This document shows, in pieces, positions 1 through 10,541 of a stretch of 64,000 bases of DNA. Source of the DNA: Beta vulgaris subsp. vulgaris (taxonomy: Eukaryota; Streptophyta; Magnoliopsida; Caryophyllales; Amaranthaceae); assembly GCF_026745355.1 (NCBI RefSeq), contig NC_079202.1, positions 58,720,622 through 58,784,621 on the forward strand, read 5' to 3'. The stretch's first letter is position 1; each line of letters opens with the position of its first letter. The notes beneath the pieces are model-generated. The model was not told the origin of the DNA and made no database searches. It saw only the letters and a program-made list of their open reading frames with translations. The position numbers and the translations under genes are program-made.

Positions 1-758
1 TTCCTCTGTTTCAAATTAATCATTGTGGTTCCCTTCTATGGAAGATTACTACTTACCTATACATACCCCTTTAAAGCAATGTTCCTGTCGCATATATGTA
101 CTTTTTCACATGTATTGGGACCACTTTTATCTCACGTGGCTCTCCTTTTTTCATTGCCATAATATGTGTGTCCAGTGGGTATGTAGTGATTAATAAAGAT
201 TAGAGGAAGTATTTGCCTACAGGATCATGTAGGTTTACCCTTCGTGTCACAGAACAATCGCACAGGAGTCAATTAGATGCAGATAGCATCATGTGCAATG
301 AAATAATGACAAAGCATTGTGACAGAAGTGACTACGGTGATGATTTGAGGCATATTGGATAGTTAAGCCCTTGATGCTAGATTGCAGGATGAGAAAGGCA
401 TAGCAAAAGAAAAAAGATTAGCTCACCCCAAACCAAGCTCACAAAAGGTTAAAGGTCTAATAAAGACCAGCCTCTATGCAGCGAGGTAACATAAGCTGCA
501 CATAACTAGATTAGGTAAGCGGTGAGCCACAATCACTTCCTGCTTTTTGCACAGAGAATAGGCCTGTCCATATGGTACAAAATATATAAAAAGAAATCAA
601 GTAAAACAAAATCTTAAGAACAGCAATTAAGTGTATGTTTCACCCTTCAACCAGGCGTTCTGCTTCAGGTAGCAGTAATAACAACAAATGAAACAAGAAT
701 AAGTCCGGCTTTCCAATAAATAAATACATTCCTAAATGAAGTAAAGAACCAGTCTTAC
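1..758. other. Intron or 3' part of the RCC1-repeat gene, no exon recognised
   Basis: The last recognised exon ends with a clean GT donor at 757-758, so this stretch should begin as intron of the gene above. I searched the minus strand for the next RCC1 blades and saw none, so the following exon is probably outside the window. Confidence 0.5.
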
Positions 759-2021
759 CATTTCTTAGTGAACCAGAACCCAACTGCCCATGTTTGTTCC
801 AGCCAAAGGCAAAGGATTGTCCGTCATCAGTCACCACCACTGTATGTGACCGCCCAGAGTCTGCTGTCACTATTTTATGCCTGCCAGAAATCACAATGAT
901 CTTCAGGACGTCACACAAGATTTCAACACCAGATGGATAAAGCAGGATAGGGTTAATGGTAGAGAGACATCTCCATTAGAGACAGTGGAATGACCAAAAT
1001 ATATATCTCAGATTTTCAAAAAATTATAAGAAATGTTTTTCAAAAAAATAGCCCAAATATTGGGGTAACTGACCCCATAATTCACATTAGGAATCCACCC
1101 TCGCTTATGAAAGTCACAAATGACACGATAGAAAGATGAAAACCTTTTCAAAAAAACCAATTGAGCAAAGAGATTGATAATATTTAGGACCAGCAAGAAT
1201 CAGTGACAAAAAAGCATACTTTGAAAGTTCAGATACAACTGTGGGCCTATCCCGTTGCAGAGTATCTCCATGTCCCAACTGTCCCCTCTGTGGAAACGAT
1301 ACCATTTCCATCAATACACCTCACTGAATAATTTTCAGTAAAGATATGGACCTCCAAGTTCACAAACTCATACCTCATTCCGCCCCCATGTATAGCAACG
1401 ACCATCAACATCCAATGCCACGCAATGACATGAAACTACATGAAGATTAATTCAATATATTACAATTTCATTCAAAACTTGTCACCAACTCATATACTCT
1501 CACAAGATACAACATAAAACACAATTAAAGTCCCTAACCAACAATTCTAACGAGCACAGCAAGAAGTACACACAAACCAATAATTCACATCCAATATAGC
1601 TATAATGAGCAATGACATAAAACACACATAAATCATACAAACCCACCAAAAAGAACAATTACAAACAACAACATTTTAAATGAAGATCATTAGCATTTAA
1701 AATGTACTAATTGAACAGAAGTTCTAGAATAACCAACAACTCCAATGATCAAGGTAGCAATTCTAAATAAAACCCACTTCCTCTAAAGAAACAAACTCTC
1801 CTTTAAATGCTGAAATAACCCAAAATCTTACCACAACCAGATGCAACAAACCGAATGTCGATTCCGACAAGCGGTCGAAGCCGAGTAGGAGAGTACAAAT
1901 TGCCTTCAGTCCCAGTTTTCTTCCTACCAACAGTATCCCAATTTGTAGACCCACAAAACAGCAACTCTCCTCCCTTCTCCTTCTCTTCCTCACATTTCTT
2001 CTCAGCTTCCAACTCTGCCAT
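759..2021 (-). CDS. RCC1-repeat protein, RCC2-homolog type (5' part only; runs off left edge)
   Basis: Four exons can be joined on the minus strand: 1832-2021, 1374-1435, 1220-1287 and 759-880, all with GT-AG borders and a continuous frame. The protein starts MAELEAEKKCEEEKEK, a charged head, then shows RCC1 beta-propeller blades: LLFCGSTNWDTVGRK, CHCVALDVDGRCYTWGRNE, RGQLGHGDT and FGWNKHGQLGSGS. The order and wording match the plant RCC1-family proteins annotated as RCC2 homologs; that match is from memory. RCC1-type propellers bind chromatin or small GTPases, but the exact role of this member is not evident here. About 147 residues are visible; the family is usually about 450-480, so the rest lies left of position 1 or in unrecognised exons. 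The start was chosen because the upstream in-frame ATG at 2066 adds a hydrophobic stretch unlike the family. Confidence 0.85.
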
Positions 2022-3290
2022 TCTCACTGAAAAAAACAAACAAAATACAAAATACCCAATACACAAAGTTTCAAACTTTATATAATTCTTCCCAAAAAAA
2101 GATTAAAATTTGAAATACACAATGTACAAAAAAGACAACAGATCTAACGGCTACTAACCGTTATGATGGAATTCAGTTGAGTGAATGAACGAAGCTAAAA
2201 ATGGCGGGAAATGAGGGTGGAAACGGCTAGTTATGAAGAAATCGGCGATTAGGGTTTTGTTATGCCCTAGATCAGAAAGAAGAAGAGGGTGTTATTTTGA
2301 AGTTTGTTTGGTGGGTTCAGATAAAATACAAAGAAGAATTAGAAGAAGGGGAAAGTATAAAAGAGAGAGAGAAAAAGCGGGATTGGGTGTTGGGAGTTCC
2401 AAGAGAACAGAAACCTTTTTTTTCTTTTTGCATTAATTAGGGAGGATAAAGTACTACTACTTCTGCTTACAAGTAACTTAACATCCAACTCTGCTTATTT
2501 TATAAATTCAAACTTCAACTTAGAAATTTTATATTCTATGGTATATACCCATTAGGCCATGAAGAGATGTCATGAGTGTACCAATCTCCACTAATCCACA
2601 TCAATTCTGTCTCTGTTTTTTTTTTATTGCTATATTTTTTTTAGTAATTTTTTTTTTTAATGATTAGTTGTTTAGACTTTTTTTATTTGGAATATTTGAT
2701 TTACCAAAAAATATTTTTTTTTTTTTTTGTTTTTCACTTCTTCCATCAAAAAATATTTTTTTCCATTTTTCCCCTTTGATTTTAAATTTAAACAGCTAAA
2801 AGATTTGAAAATGACTTTGTCTAAAATCTTATACAAAATATAATGTAGCAATCAAAAAAATGAAGGAGTATCTTACTTCTTTAAAAATAATTAAAATAAA
2901 TAGGTTTAAAGTATTATTATATCACTTCCCATAAGATTCACTTCTTCTTTGCTATAATGTAAAATTGTCTTTTGCACCACCTCAATCATATTTCTCTTAT
3001 AATTTGAATGTGGGATTTTCGACTGGATAAGGATGAATTATCTTTAGTTTAAGAATCTTTTAAATGATTGGTAAAATTATATTTTGATTTTTTTATATGA
3101 CCAAAGACTTCAATGGAACTTGATATTAAAAATTAAAAGATAACAACCTAATCTTATTGAAATATATATATATAGATGAACAATGGGAAAGCATGTGTTG
3201 TGATATACAACAAAGATATATAATGAGGATTAACGAAGTAGGTTGTATGAAATGAAGGTCAAATACCAAAATAAGGTATATGTTCCTAAC
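2022..3290. other. 5' flank of the RCC1-repeat gene and AT-rich spacer
   Basis: From 2022 to about 2420 lies the probable leader and core promoter of the minus-strand gene, with a CT-rich stretch on the coding strand (AGAAGAAG and GAGAGAGAG on plus). Beyond 2450 the sequence is AT-rich with long T runs (2600-2760). No gene or defined element was seen. Confidence 0.4.
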
Positions 3291-3294
3291 TTAA

Positions 3295-3372
3295 CAAGCA
3301 TGTTTAGTGGTAAAGGATTGACTTCATGACTTGAAGGTCACAAAATCAAACCCCACTGTAATTTCTTTTTAA
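3295..3372 (+). repeat. tRNA-like SINE head (weak)
   Basis: An A-box-like TGTTTAGTGGTAAAGG (3301) is followed about 40 bp later by a B-box-like AAATCAAACCCC (3343) and then a T-rich tail. The spacing resembles an RNA polymerase III internal promoter. There is no tRNA cloverleaf, so this reads as a short decayed SINE head; it could also be chance. Confidence 0.3.
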
Positions 3373-3416
3373 GGAAATCTCCCTCTTATCATTCCCCACC
3401 ACTTTCATATCTTAAA

Positions 3417-3951
3417 TAGAGATGTCAATGGGTCATAGACCTGACCCAGACCCATTAGGGGCGACCTATTTATAAGGGTCTGATTCCCAAAAAATTGGCC
3501 CAATGGGTTTGGGTCGGGTCTGGGACTCGAAGAGTGCGGTCGCGTCCAGATCCACATATGCTAGACGTAGATCCATTTACATATTAGATTTTTTAAAAAA
3601 CTAAACTCTACATTTTTATGAGTTGTGATGTTGTGAACTCGTTAGTGTTGTAACTCTATCTAAGACTTGTAAGTTGTAACATTTTAAAATTTTATGAGTT
3701 AATTTTTAAAATTTTGTTTAGATAATGCTTTAACCATAGATGCAAGACCTATATATATTAGGGTGAGAACTTTTAATTACATATATTCAAAAATGTGATG
3801 AAAACTTAAAACTAAGAAGGATTCATTTATGACTCAGTTAAAACATGTGGACCAGCTAGACCCAGCGGATCTGATAAATCTAGACCCAGCGGATTTGGAC
3901 GGGTCTAGGTCCAAGTGGAACCGGCCCACACCCGTCCCATTGCCATGCCTA
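3417..3951. mobile_element. Non-autonomous hAT-like DNA transposon
   Basis: The left end is TAGAGATGTCAATGGGTC and the right end, reverse-complemented, is TAGGCATGGCAATGGGAC. They form imperfect terminal inverted repeats of the TAGRGGTG type known from plant hAT elements. Subterminal GGGTCTGG and GACCCAGCGGAT repeats are also hAT-like. The flanks ATCTTAAA and CTTACAAA could be a decayed 8-bp target duplication. No transposase reading frame is present, so the element depends on another copy. Confidence 0.6.
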
Positions 3952-4503
3952 CTTACAAAAGCTGGCAAAATAGATCCATGAGAGGTGTTAGTTTGTAGGA
4001 TCATCCATCTCACCTAAAAAAAAAACATACTATTTATCTTCAAATCACAAATTCATTGAGGTTTGCATCCAAGAAAACATATTCAGATTCATAAGAAGTG
4101 CCTATATGGATTATTCGAATAACAATCAAATTTATGTTATTGAACCAACCAACACCCTAAGACTTATAGACATTATAAACAAAATCAAAATCATACAGTA
4201 CATGGGACATTAAGAACACATCATCAATTCAAACTTTTCAATAACTTATAGGATAAACTTTTTCAACTTCAACAAACTATTAATCCTTTATTCTTCAGTA
4301 TTCGGGTTATTATTTGTGTGATTAATGTGACGGTTCACCAAGAAAGGTAGCCCTACATTCTATTTACATTAAAAATTCAGATAAGATTGACATTATATTA
4401 CATATATATCCTTAAGTATCGATCGTTACACCCCCTCGATCTACGCATGGAGAACTATTGTAATATACAAGTTATTTATTGTTTGTGTGGCTAAGGCACA
4501 TAT
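3952..4503. other. AT-rich spacer
   Basis: No gene, repeat end or RNA recognised. Confidence 0.3.
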
Positions 4504-5202
4504 TGTTATATATCATGTTCCTCATGTAGATTATTCTGCCTTGGATCATGTACCTAGTTCGACAATTGTTATTTTGGTTGTATTTTTTTCTGTCCTATGT
4601 TCAACTCTCTTATATAGGTCTAGGTTTTCTCTTGATGTTTTGATATATATTGGGAGAGAGATGTATTGCTTGTATATATAGCCATTAGAACATATATGGG
4701 AGTAATCCCTTCCAGCAAAATTTCTCTCTTTGAATACAAGAAACTGGAAGATATTTTCCAGATTATAATCCAAGTTTGAGTCTTTGATTTTTTTTCATGG
4801 TATCAGAGCTACAGGAGTTATGATCCCAAGCTTAAGAAAGTTCCAGAGGCTCTGGCTTTATTCATGGCTGGTGGAGGTGATGCGAGAAAAGAAGGAAAGG
4901 AAGGAGAAACTTCTTCTCTGAATCCATGCAAGGATCCTCTATTCATTCCAGTGAATGAGAATAGATCAAACCCTCTTGGAAGCATAACTTTTGATGGAAC
5001 AAATTTTATAAGTTGGAGCAAGAGCATAAGGGTTGCATTTGGAGCCAAGAATAAACTTGGTTTTCTCGAAGGAAAGCATTCTAAGCCTACTAAAAATGGT
5101 GAAAAAATACAGAAATGGGAGAGATGTGATTACATGGTTAGATCTTGGTTGCTTGCCACAATGAAACATCATGTTGCTGGAAGTTTGGTAAGTATGCAGT
5201 AG
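4504..5202 (+). mobile_element. Truncated Copia retrotransposon: LTR end, primer binding site, start of gag
   Basis: A likely 5' LTR ends in CA at 4796-4797 and is followed at once by TGGTATCAGAGC (4798-4809), a primer binding site of the initiator-methionine tRNA type. A reading frame from 4864 to 5202 encodes 112 residues with the Copia gag head: a LGSITFDGTNFISWSKSIRV box and then KWERCDYMVRSWLLATM. The frame stops where hAT-like sequence begins at about 5201, so the rest of gag is missing. The LTR start near 4504 is a guess from a TGTTATA start; no second LTR was found. Confidence 0.7.
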
Positions 5203-5770
5203 GTGTGGTCAAGAAAACCCGACTCGAATTACCCGACCAGAGAACCCGTTGACCCGCATTAAAAAGTCGGGTCAAAATGTTGTTCTAAAAGTTTTATCGG
5301 GTTGGGTACCCGACCCCGGGAAAATGAGTAAAGTCATGTCGGGTAACAATCCGTGCGGGAACTCTACTTGGGTACACGTGTACTCGGTTTTATTTTTCCC
5401 TCTTAGATATTGCAAGCCTTTGACATTCCTCACTCTCTGCCTTCTCCTCTCGCACATCTTATTGTCTCTATCTCTCGTCCTCTCTTACTCCATTCTCACT
5501 TACAGGCTATAACACCACTCCTCACCTTCTCCCACTAGGCCACCACCACAAACTTTACTCTTTATCTCCTTCAATATTTAATTTAGGGTTTGCAAATTGC
5601 GAAATCAATTATCTATAACTTTCAGTTTAGGTTTGCGAAATTGAAATTCGAGAACTCAGTGCTAATTGTTAATTATCTCATACTCCTTTTTCTTTATTGG
5701 AGTTTGCATTTTTACAACTTGATGATTGATTTTTGGTGTTGTTAGCTCAATTGTGCTACTTCTTGTCAAA
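5201..5770 (+). mobile_element. hAT-like element left end inserted in the gag fragment
   Basis: At 5201 the gag frame is interrupted by TAGGTGTGGTCAAGAAAACC, followed by many CCCGAC, GGGTCAAAA and CGGGTTGGGTACCCGACC repeats up to about 5350. This is the usual look of plant hAT subterminal regions. The following 400 bp is CT-rich and non-coding. I could not find the matching right end or a second copy of GTATGCAG, so the element is probably truncated. Confidence 0.45.
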
Positions 5771-5776
5771 TTTGGG

Positions 5777-6043
5777 TTAGTAAAATATTTTTTTAGGGGA
5801 GGTTAGTAGACCACGAGGAGCTCGCACTACCCGGACCCTGAGAAAGTAGTGAAAATCCCCCAAATCTTTCATAGCAAAATGAGATAAACGATAAAAATTA
5901 ATTAATTTCAAGATGATGAAGGAAGAATTCTCAGTGACAATAATATCATCAACATATAGAAGTAGATAAACAATAAACTTGCCACGACGAAAAATGAACA
6001 TGGAGTTATGAGGTTGACAAGAGAAGAAGCCCTCTTGTAACAA
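5777..6043 (-). pseudogene. Copia reverse transcriptase fragment
   Basis: An 88-residue minus-strand frame contains YLLLYVDDIIVT, the reverse transcriptase active-site box with paired aspartates, followed by FAMKDLGDFHYFL, the next conserved Copia box. Its strand is opposite to the gag fragment at 4864, so it comes from a different insertion. No LTR or other domain is attached. Confidence 0.8.
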
Positions 6044-6949
6044 AACAAATATATTAAAATGATGAAATTAAACCAAGCTTGGAGGTATTGTTTCAGAGTT
6101 CAGACTATATATAGATTTCTTGAAGCGACAAACATGATTGGGAAACATCATAATAGAGAGAGTGTGTGTTGTGTGTGCGCGCGCGAGAGAGAGAGAGAGA
6201 GAGAGCGCTTCCATTGGTGGTTGGATTTGAATATTGAGACCCGCAGTCGATTCTAACCATCACTAGCTCTAATTTGGCTCATGTACTCAAAACAACGACA
6301 AACTGCAAAACATTTCGATATTCATGGTGGATATGAGTAATCATAATCAAGAGAAAGTTCTTTTCGTGCAACTATGGGGGAGCTTGCTAGAGTTGGAGGT
6401 GGTGATGGTTGAGCAAGAGAACTCCTGAACACCAACTACAACAATGGGTGTCTGTCATGACACGTGACATAGACCCTAAATCCTGTTGAAGCTATAAACA
6501 GGGAGTTATTTAGATTACATTGAAAACATTTAAAAAGATTATACTTTTTAGCTATGGCAATATCAACGCCCTTCGACGAGCCTCGCGTCATTATGTAAAT
6601 CCATTAATATAGTTGGTAGTGTGAAAACCATCCGCTTTAGTTCATGACGTTGTACTACACACCAAAATAAATAGCGGGTGTCATAGAAGTCAATCATTCT
6701 ATATTTAAATGATACAATTTCCCATCTTTATTTTTGGAAATGTAGCATAAGAGACACTTCTATTTTATAAGTTCTATCAAACAAATGCTCTTTAAAAAGG
6801 TGTAAATAGAAAGAAAAGAAGAAAAACAACTTCAAATTCCAAGAAATAAAATTTCTCCAGATAAGAAGTTAACGGCAAACGTTCTGTTATCTAAGCTGAA
6901 GCTCATATTGAACTCTCTCTTTTCTCTCTCTCATGCCCTCGCTTATTTC
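6044..6949. other. Spacer and 5' flank of the PPR gene
   Basis: It contains a short GT then (GA)n microsatellite at about 6160-6208. The last 100 bp before 6950 is CT-rich (CTCTCTCTTTTCTCTCTCTC), a plausible leader for the PPR gene. No other gene was seen. Confidence 0.4.
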
Positions 6950-9577
6950 ATGGCTTCCCTGCCTTCAGTTGCCGTAAATGGCAATCTCAAACTCGAACCA
7001 GACGTCAGAAAGATACCCACTAATGAAAAGGTATTAACTTTCTTCTCCATTTTACTCTACATATTACAATACCACTTTTAAAATTCTGTTTGAACTTTAA
7101 TTTTGTGATTTATCTACTTCTTTTGAGTGGCAATATCTTTAATTTTATATATTTATTATCTATGCATGAATTCAACTTTGTGGGTCAGTGACAAATTTAC
7201 AAAAATGGAGAAAGAAATTGATCTTTGAAGTAATTGATGTTGATATTGGAAAATACATTTATTTTGTTTGATCAAATTACACCTTTTTTGTCCTTCAAGT
7301 TACTGAAAATCAATGGTGAAAAGAATTTTATGAAAGTGATATTGCAATAGTGTTGATTTTTCTATGTGATTGTTGATTTTTTTTTGCTGGAATTTGGAAT
7401 TTCAGAGTCCAAATGTTAGTTATCCAAGTGCAAATTTGGAGAAGAGTTTCTTGAATTTAAGAGAGACATTGTCTACCTCTAATGAAGGTACCCAATTTGA
7501 ATCCTCATTCTATATCCCTTTGTTGCAAGAATGTATTGCGAAACGGTCGGTGTTGAATGCTCAAATGGCCCATTCCCACATTGTAAAAACTGGAACCCAT
7601 GAAGATACATTTGTTATGACTTCCCTTGTAAATGTATATGCTAAATGTGGGTACATGGAATATGCTCAGAAGGTATTTAATCAATTGCCTGGGAGAAATG
7701 TTGTTAGTTGGACAGGGCTTATGACGGGATATGTTCATAATTCGCAGCCTGAGGTAGCTCTTCGCGTTTTTGTAGAAATGTTGGAAGTTGGGGCATATCC
7801 AACGAGTTATACATTTGGGACGATATTAAGTGCTTGTTCGTTGTTGTTACTTGTAAAATTAGGAAAGCAAATCCATGCTTACATTGTCAAATATGGTATT
7901 GAATCTGATACGAGTGTTGGTAATGCCCTTTGTAGCTTTTACTCTAAATGCAGAAGCTTGTCTTCAGCTGTTGACACGTTTAGAAGGATAGAAGAAAAGA
8001 ATGTTGTATCATGGACAACGGTTATTGCTGCTTGTGGTGATAATGGGGATCCTATGATGGGTGTAAGGTATTTTTTGATGATGCTTTCAGAAGATACTGA
8101 GCTCAATGAGTTCACCTTCACTAGCATCTTCAGTTTGTGTTGTACAATACAAGCTTTAGAAGTAGGGAGACAATTACATTCCTTAAGCATCAAACTCGGA
8201 TTCCAAGGGAACCTGCTAATTGATAATTCAATTATGTACTTGTACTTGAAGTGCGGATTGATTGATGAAGCAAATAGACTATTTGATGACATGGAATCTA
8301 TCAGCTTGGTTACATGGAATGCTATGATAGCAGGTCGTGCCCAAATGATGGATCTTGCAGAGAACCGGCTTTCTGCTCAACAAAGTGGAAATCGGGCATT
8401 AAGTATCTTTTTGAAGATGAATAGATCAGGCACAAAACCAGATCTTTTCACCTTGTCAAGTGTCTTGAGTGTTTGCAGTTCTCTGATGGCCTTGGATCAA
8501 GGAGAACAGGTTCATGCTCAGACCATCAAAAGTGGGTATTTGGCTGATTTGATTGTAGGAACCTCCCTGGTTAACATGTATAGTAAATGCGGAAACATTG
8601 ACAAAGCTGCAAAAGCTTTCACTGAGATGCAGACAAAGACTATGATATCTTGGTCATCTATGATTTCGGCTTTTGCCCAACATGGCCGATCTCAGGAAGC
8701 ACTACAGCTATTCGAGGAAATGCTATCAGCTGGAGAGAAACCAAATAAAATCACGTTTGTCGGTGTATTGTCCGCATGTAGCCAAGCCGGCCTGGTTGAT
8801 AAGGCCCTACAATACTTCGATATGATGAAGACAAGATACAAGATTAAGCCAATAATGGAGCATTATGCATGTTTGATAGACATGTATGTTAGATTAGGGC
8901 GGCTAGAGGAAGCTTTTGATCTTACCAAGAGAATGGGGTGTGAACCCAACGATGTTATCTGGTCCATCTTAATTGCTGGCTGTAGAAGTCAAGGAAATCT
9001 GGAGTTGGGTTATTATGCTGCTGAACAATTGCTTAAACTGAAGCCCAAAGATAACGAAACCTATGTTTTGTTGTTGAACATGTATCTTTCAGCAGAAAGA
9101 TGGCAAGATGTCTCCAGAGTAAGGAAATTGATGAAGGATGAAAAGCTCGGAAAGTTGCAGGATTGGAGTTGGTTGAGCATTAAGGATAAAGTTTACTCAT
9201 TTTCACCGAAAAATTGGTCATATCCTCTTAAAATAGAGGTTGAGAACTACTTGAGTACATTGGTTGATGAGATCAAGGGTCGGGGATATCAATCTCAAAG
9301 CCCACAAGTAACTGATATGGAGGACGATGAGGCGGAACCTGTAACTTCTTCTGTACATCATAGTGAAAAGTTAGCAATTGCTTTTGGATTGTTACAAACA
9401 AGTAAAAGTGTTCCTCTACGAATAGTCAAGAGTATTGGTATGTGCAGGGATTGTCATACATTCATCAAGCTTGTCTCTGAAATTACTGACCGTGAAATTA
9501 TAATCCGTGATAGTAAGCGACTCCATAGATTTGTTAATGGACATTGTTCTTGTGGAGATTTTGCCAATCTTTTTTAA
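6950..9577 (+). CDS. PLS-class pentatricopeptide repeat protein with DYW-type C-terminus
   Basis: Two exons, 6950-7030 and 7406-9577, join in phase 0 (AAG then GT; TTTCAG then AGT) to give about 750 residues. Exon 1 encodes MASLPSVAVNGNLKLEPDVR. Long arrays of PPR motifs follow (LVNVYAKCGYMEYAQKVF, VVSWTTVIAACGDNGDP), then E/E+ motifs (SWLSIKDKVYSF) and a DYW deaminase-like domain. HSEKLA (HxE) is near residue 679, CRDCH near 705, and HRFVNGHCSCGDF is at the end. Family members bind organelle RNA and many direct C-to-U editing in plastids or mitochondria; the HxE and CxxC zinc residues are present. The usual terminal DYW is replaced by DFANLF. The organelle and RNA target cannot be told from the sequence. 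Alternative starts inside the intron (7370) were rejected because the spliced exon fits better. Confidence 0.9.
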
Positions 9578-10541
9578 TCTAATGATTTTCTGCTTAATTG
9601 GGTTTTTAGTTAGTTAATACTGCCTGCCTAAAATTCAGCTTTGTGTCCAGATATAAACACCCTTTCTCAATCCTGTTGTCATCAACCATGACTAAATTCG
9701 CTCTACTCATGTTTTTCAGAAGAAAAAAGATGGTGGTCATCCCATCTCTTATTCTCTAACAGGCGTTCCACATGTTGTCTATCCTAGTTTTTTTATAGTA
9801 CTCCCTCCGTCGCATTTTATAGTTTCCGTATTCTATTTTGGGTGTTCCTAAATGTTGTTCCCATTTTACTTGTTTCCATTTTTAAACATCACTTTTTTTT
9901 TTTTTTTTTTGAGGGGATTGAACATAACTTTTTAATTGTTACTCTCTCTCTCTCTCCACCTTTTCACCGGTGTTTTTGACACCCTCATTAATAAGCCTAT
10001 TCAGTGTTCATGAGGAAAGTTGGGATGAAGTTTTAAATGGATTCTTTTTTAACAATTTACAACAGATTACCAAACTTTCAATGATAATTGTTTGGATCTC
10101 TCTTGGGATACAACTACTTAGTAAACCTTCAAATGTTCCTTAGCTGAGTAACAATTAACTAACTGAAGCCAATTTATCATAGCCATTTTTAGGACTTTTA
10201 TCACGTCAAACACCAAAAGCCAATCAAAAAGTAAGAAGGCGCTTTTGTCTAATATGGCAAATTTAGCTTTATCAATGTCTCTACCCAGTACCAAAAAAGC
10301 CATGTAAGGGAGGTGTCCAAGTATTGGTTTTAAGTATCATTATACATATCAATATCATCCGAAGTCGACAAAATAATGATAACATCGGACTAAAGATTGA
10401 ATGAATAGATATCAATATATCACAACATATTGGGATAAAATCTAAATACACAACATATATACGCTAGCAGACTGCTTATCATCTTAGAAGGGCGCCTACA
10501 ACTTCTGAGAAGATGGTTCGAAACCAGAATCTCGTCTTAAA
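9578..10541. other. 3' flank of PPR gene, one-ended Stowaway-like sequence, spacer
   Basis: At about 9800 a Stowaway-like end (CTCCCTCCGTC after TA) begins, but no matching right end was seen; a long T run (9894-9910) and a CT microsatellite (9943-9957) follow. No gene recognised before the bZIP stop codon. Confidence 0.4.
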
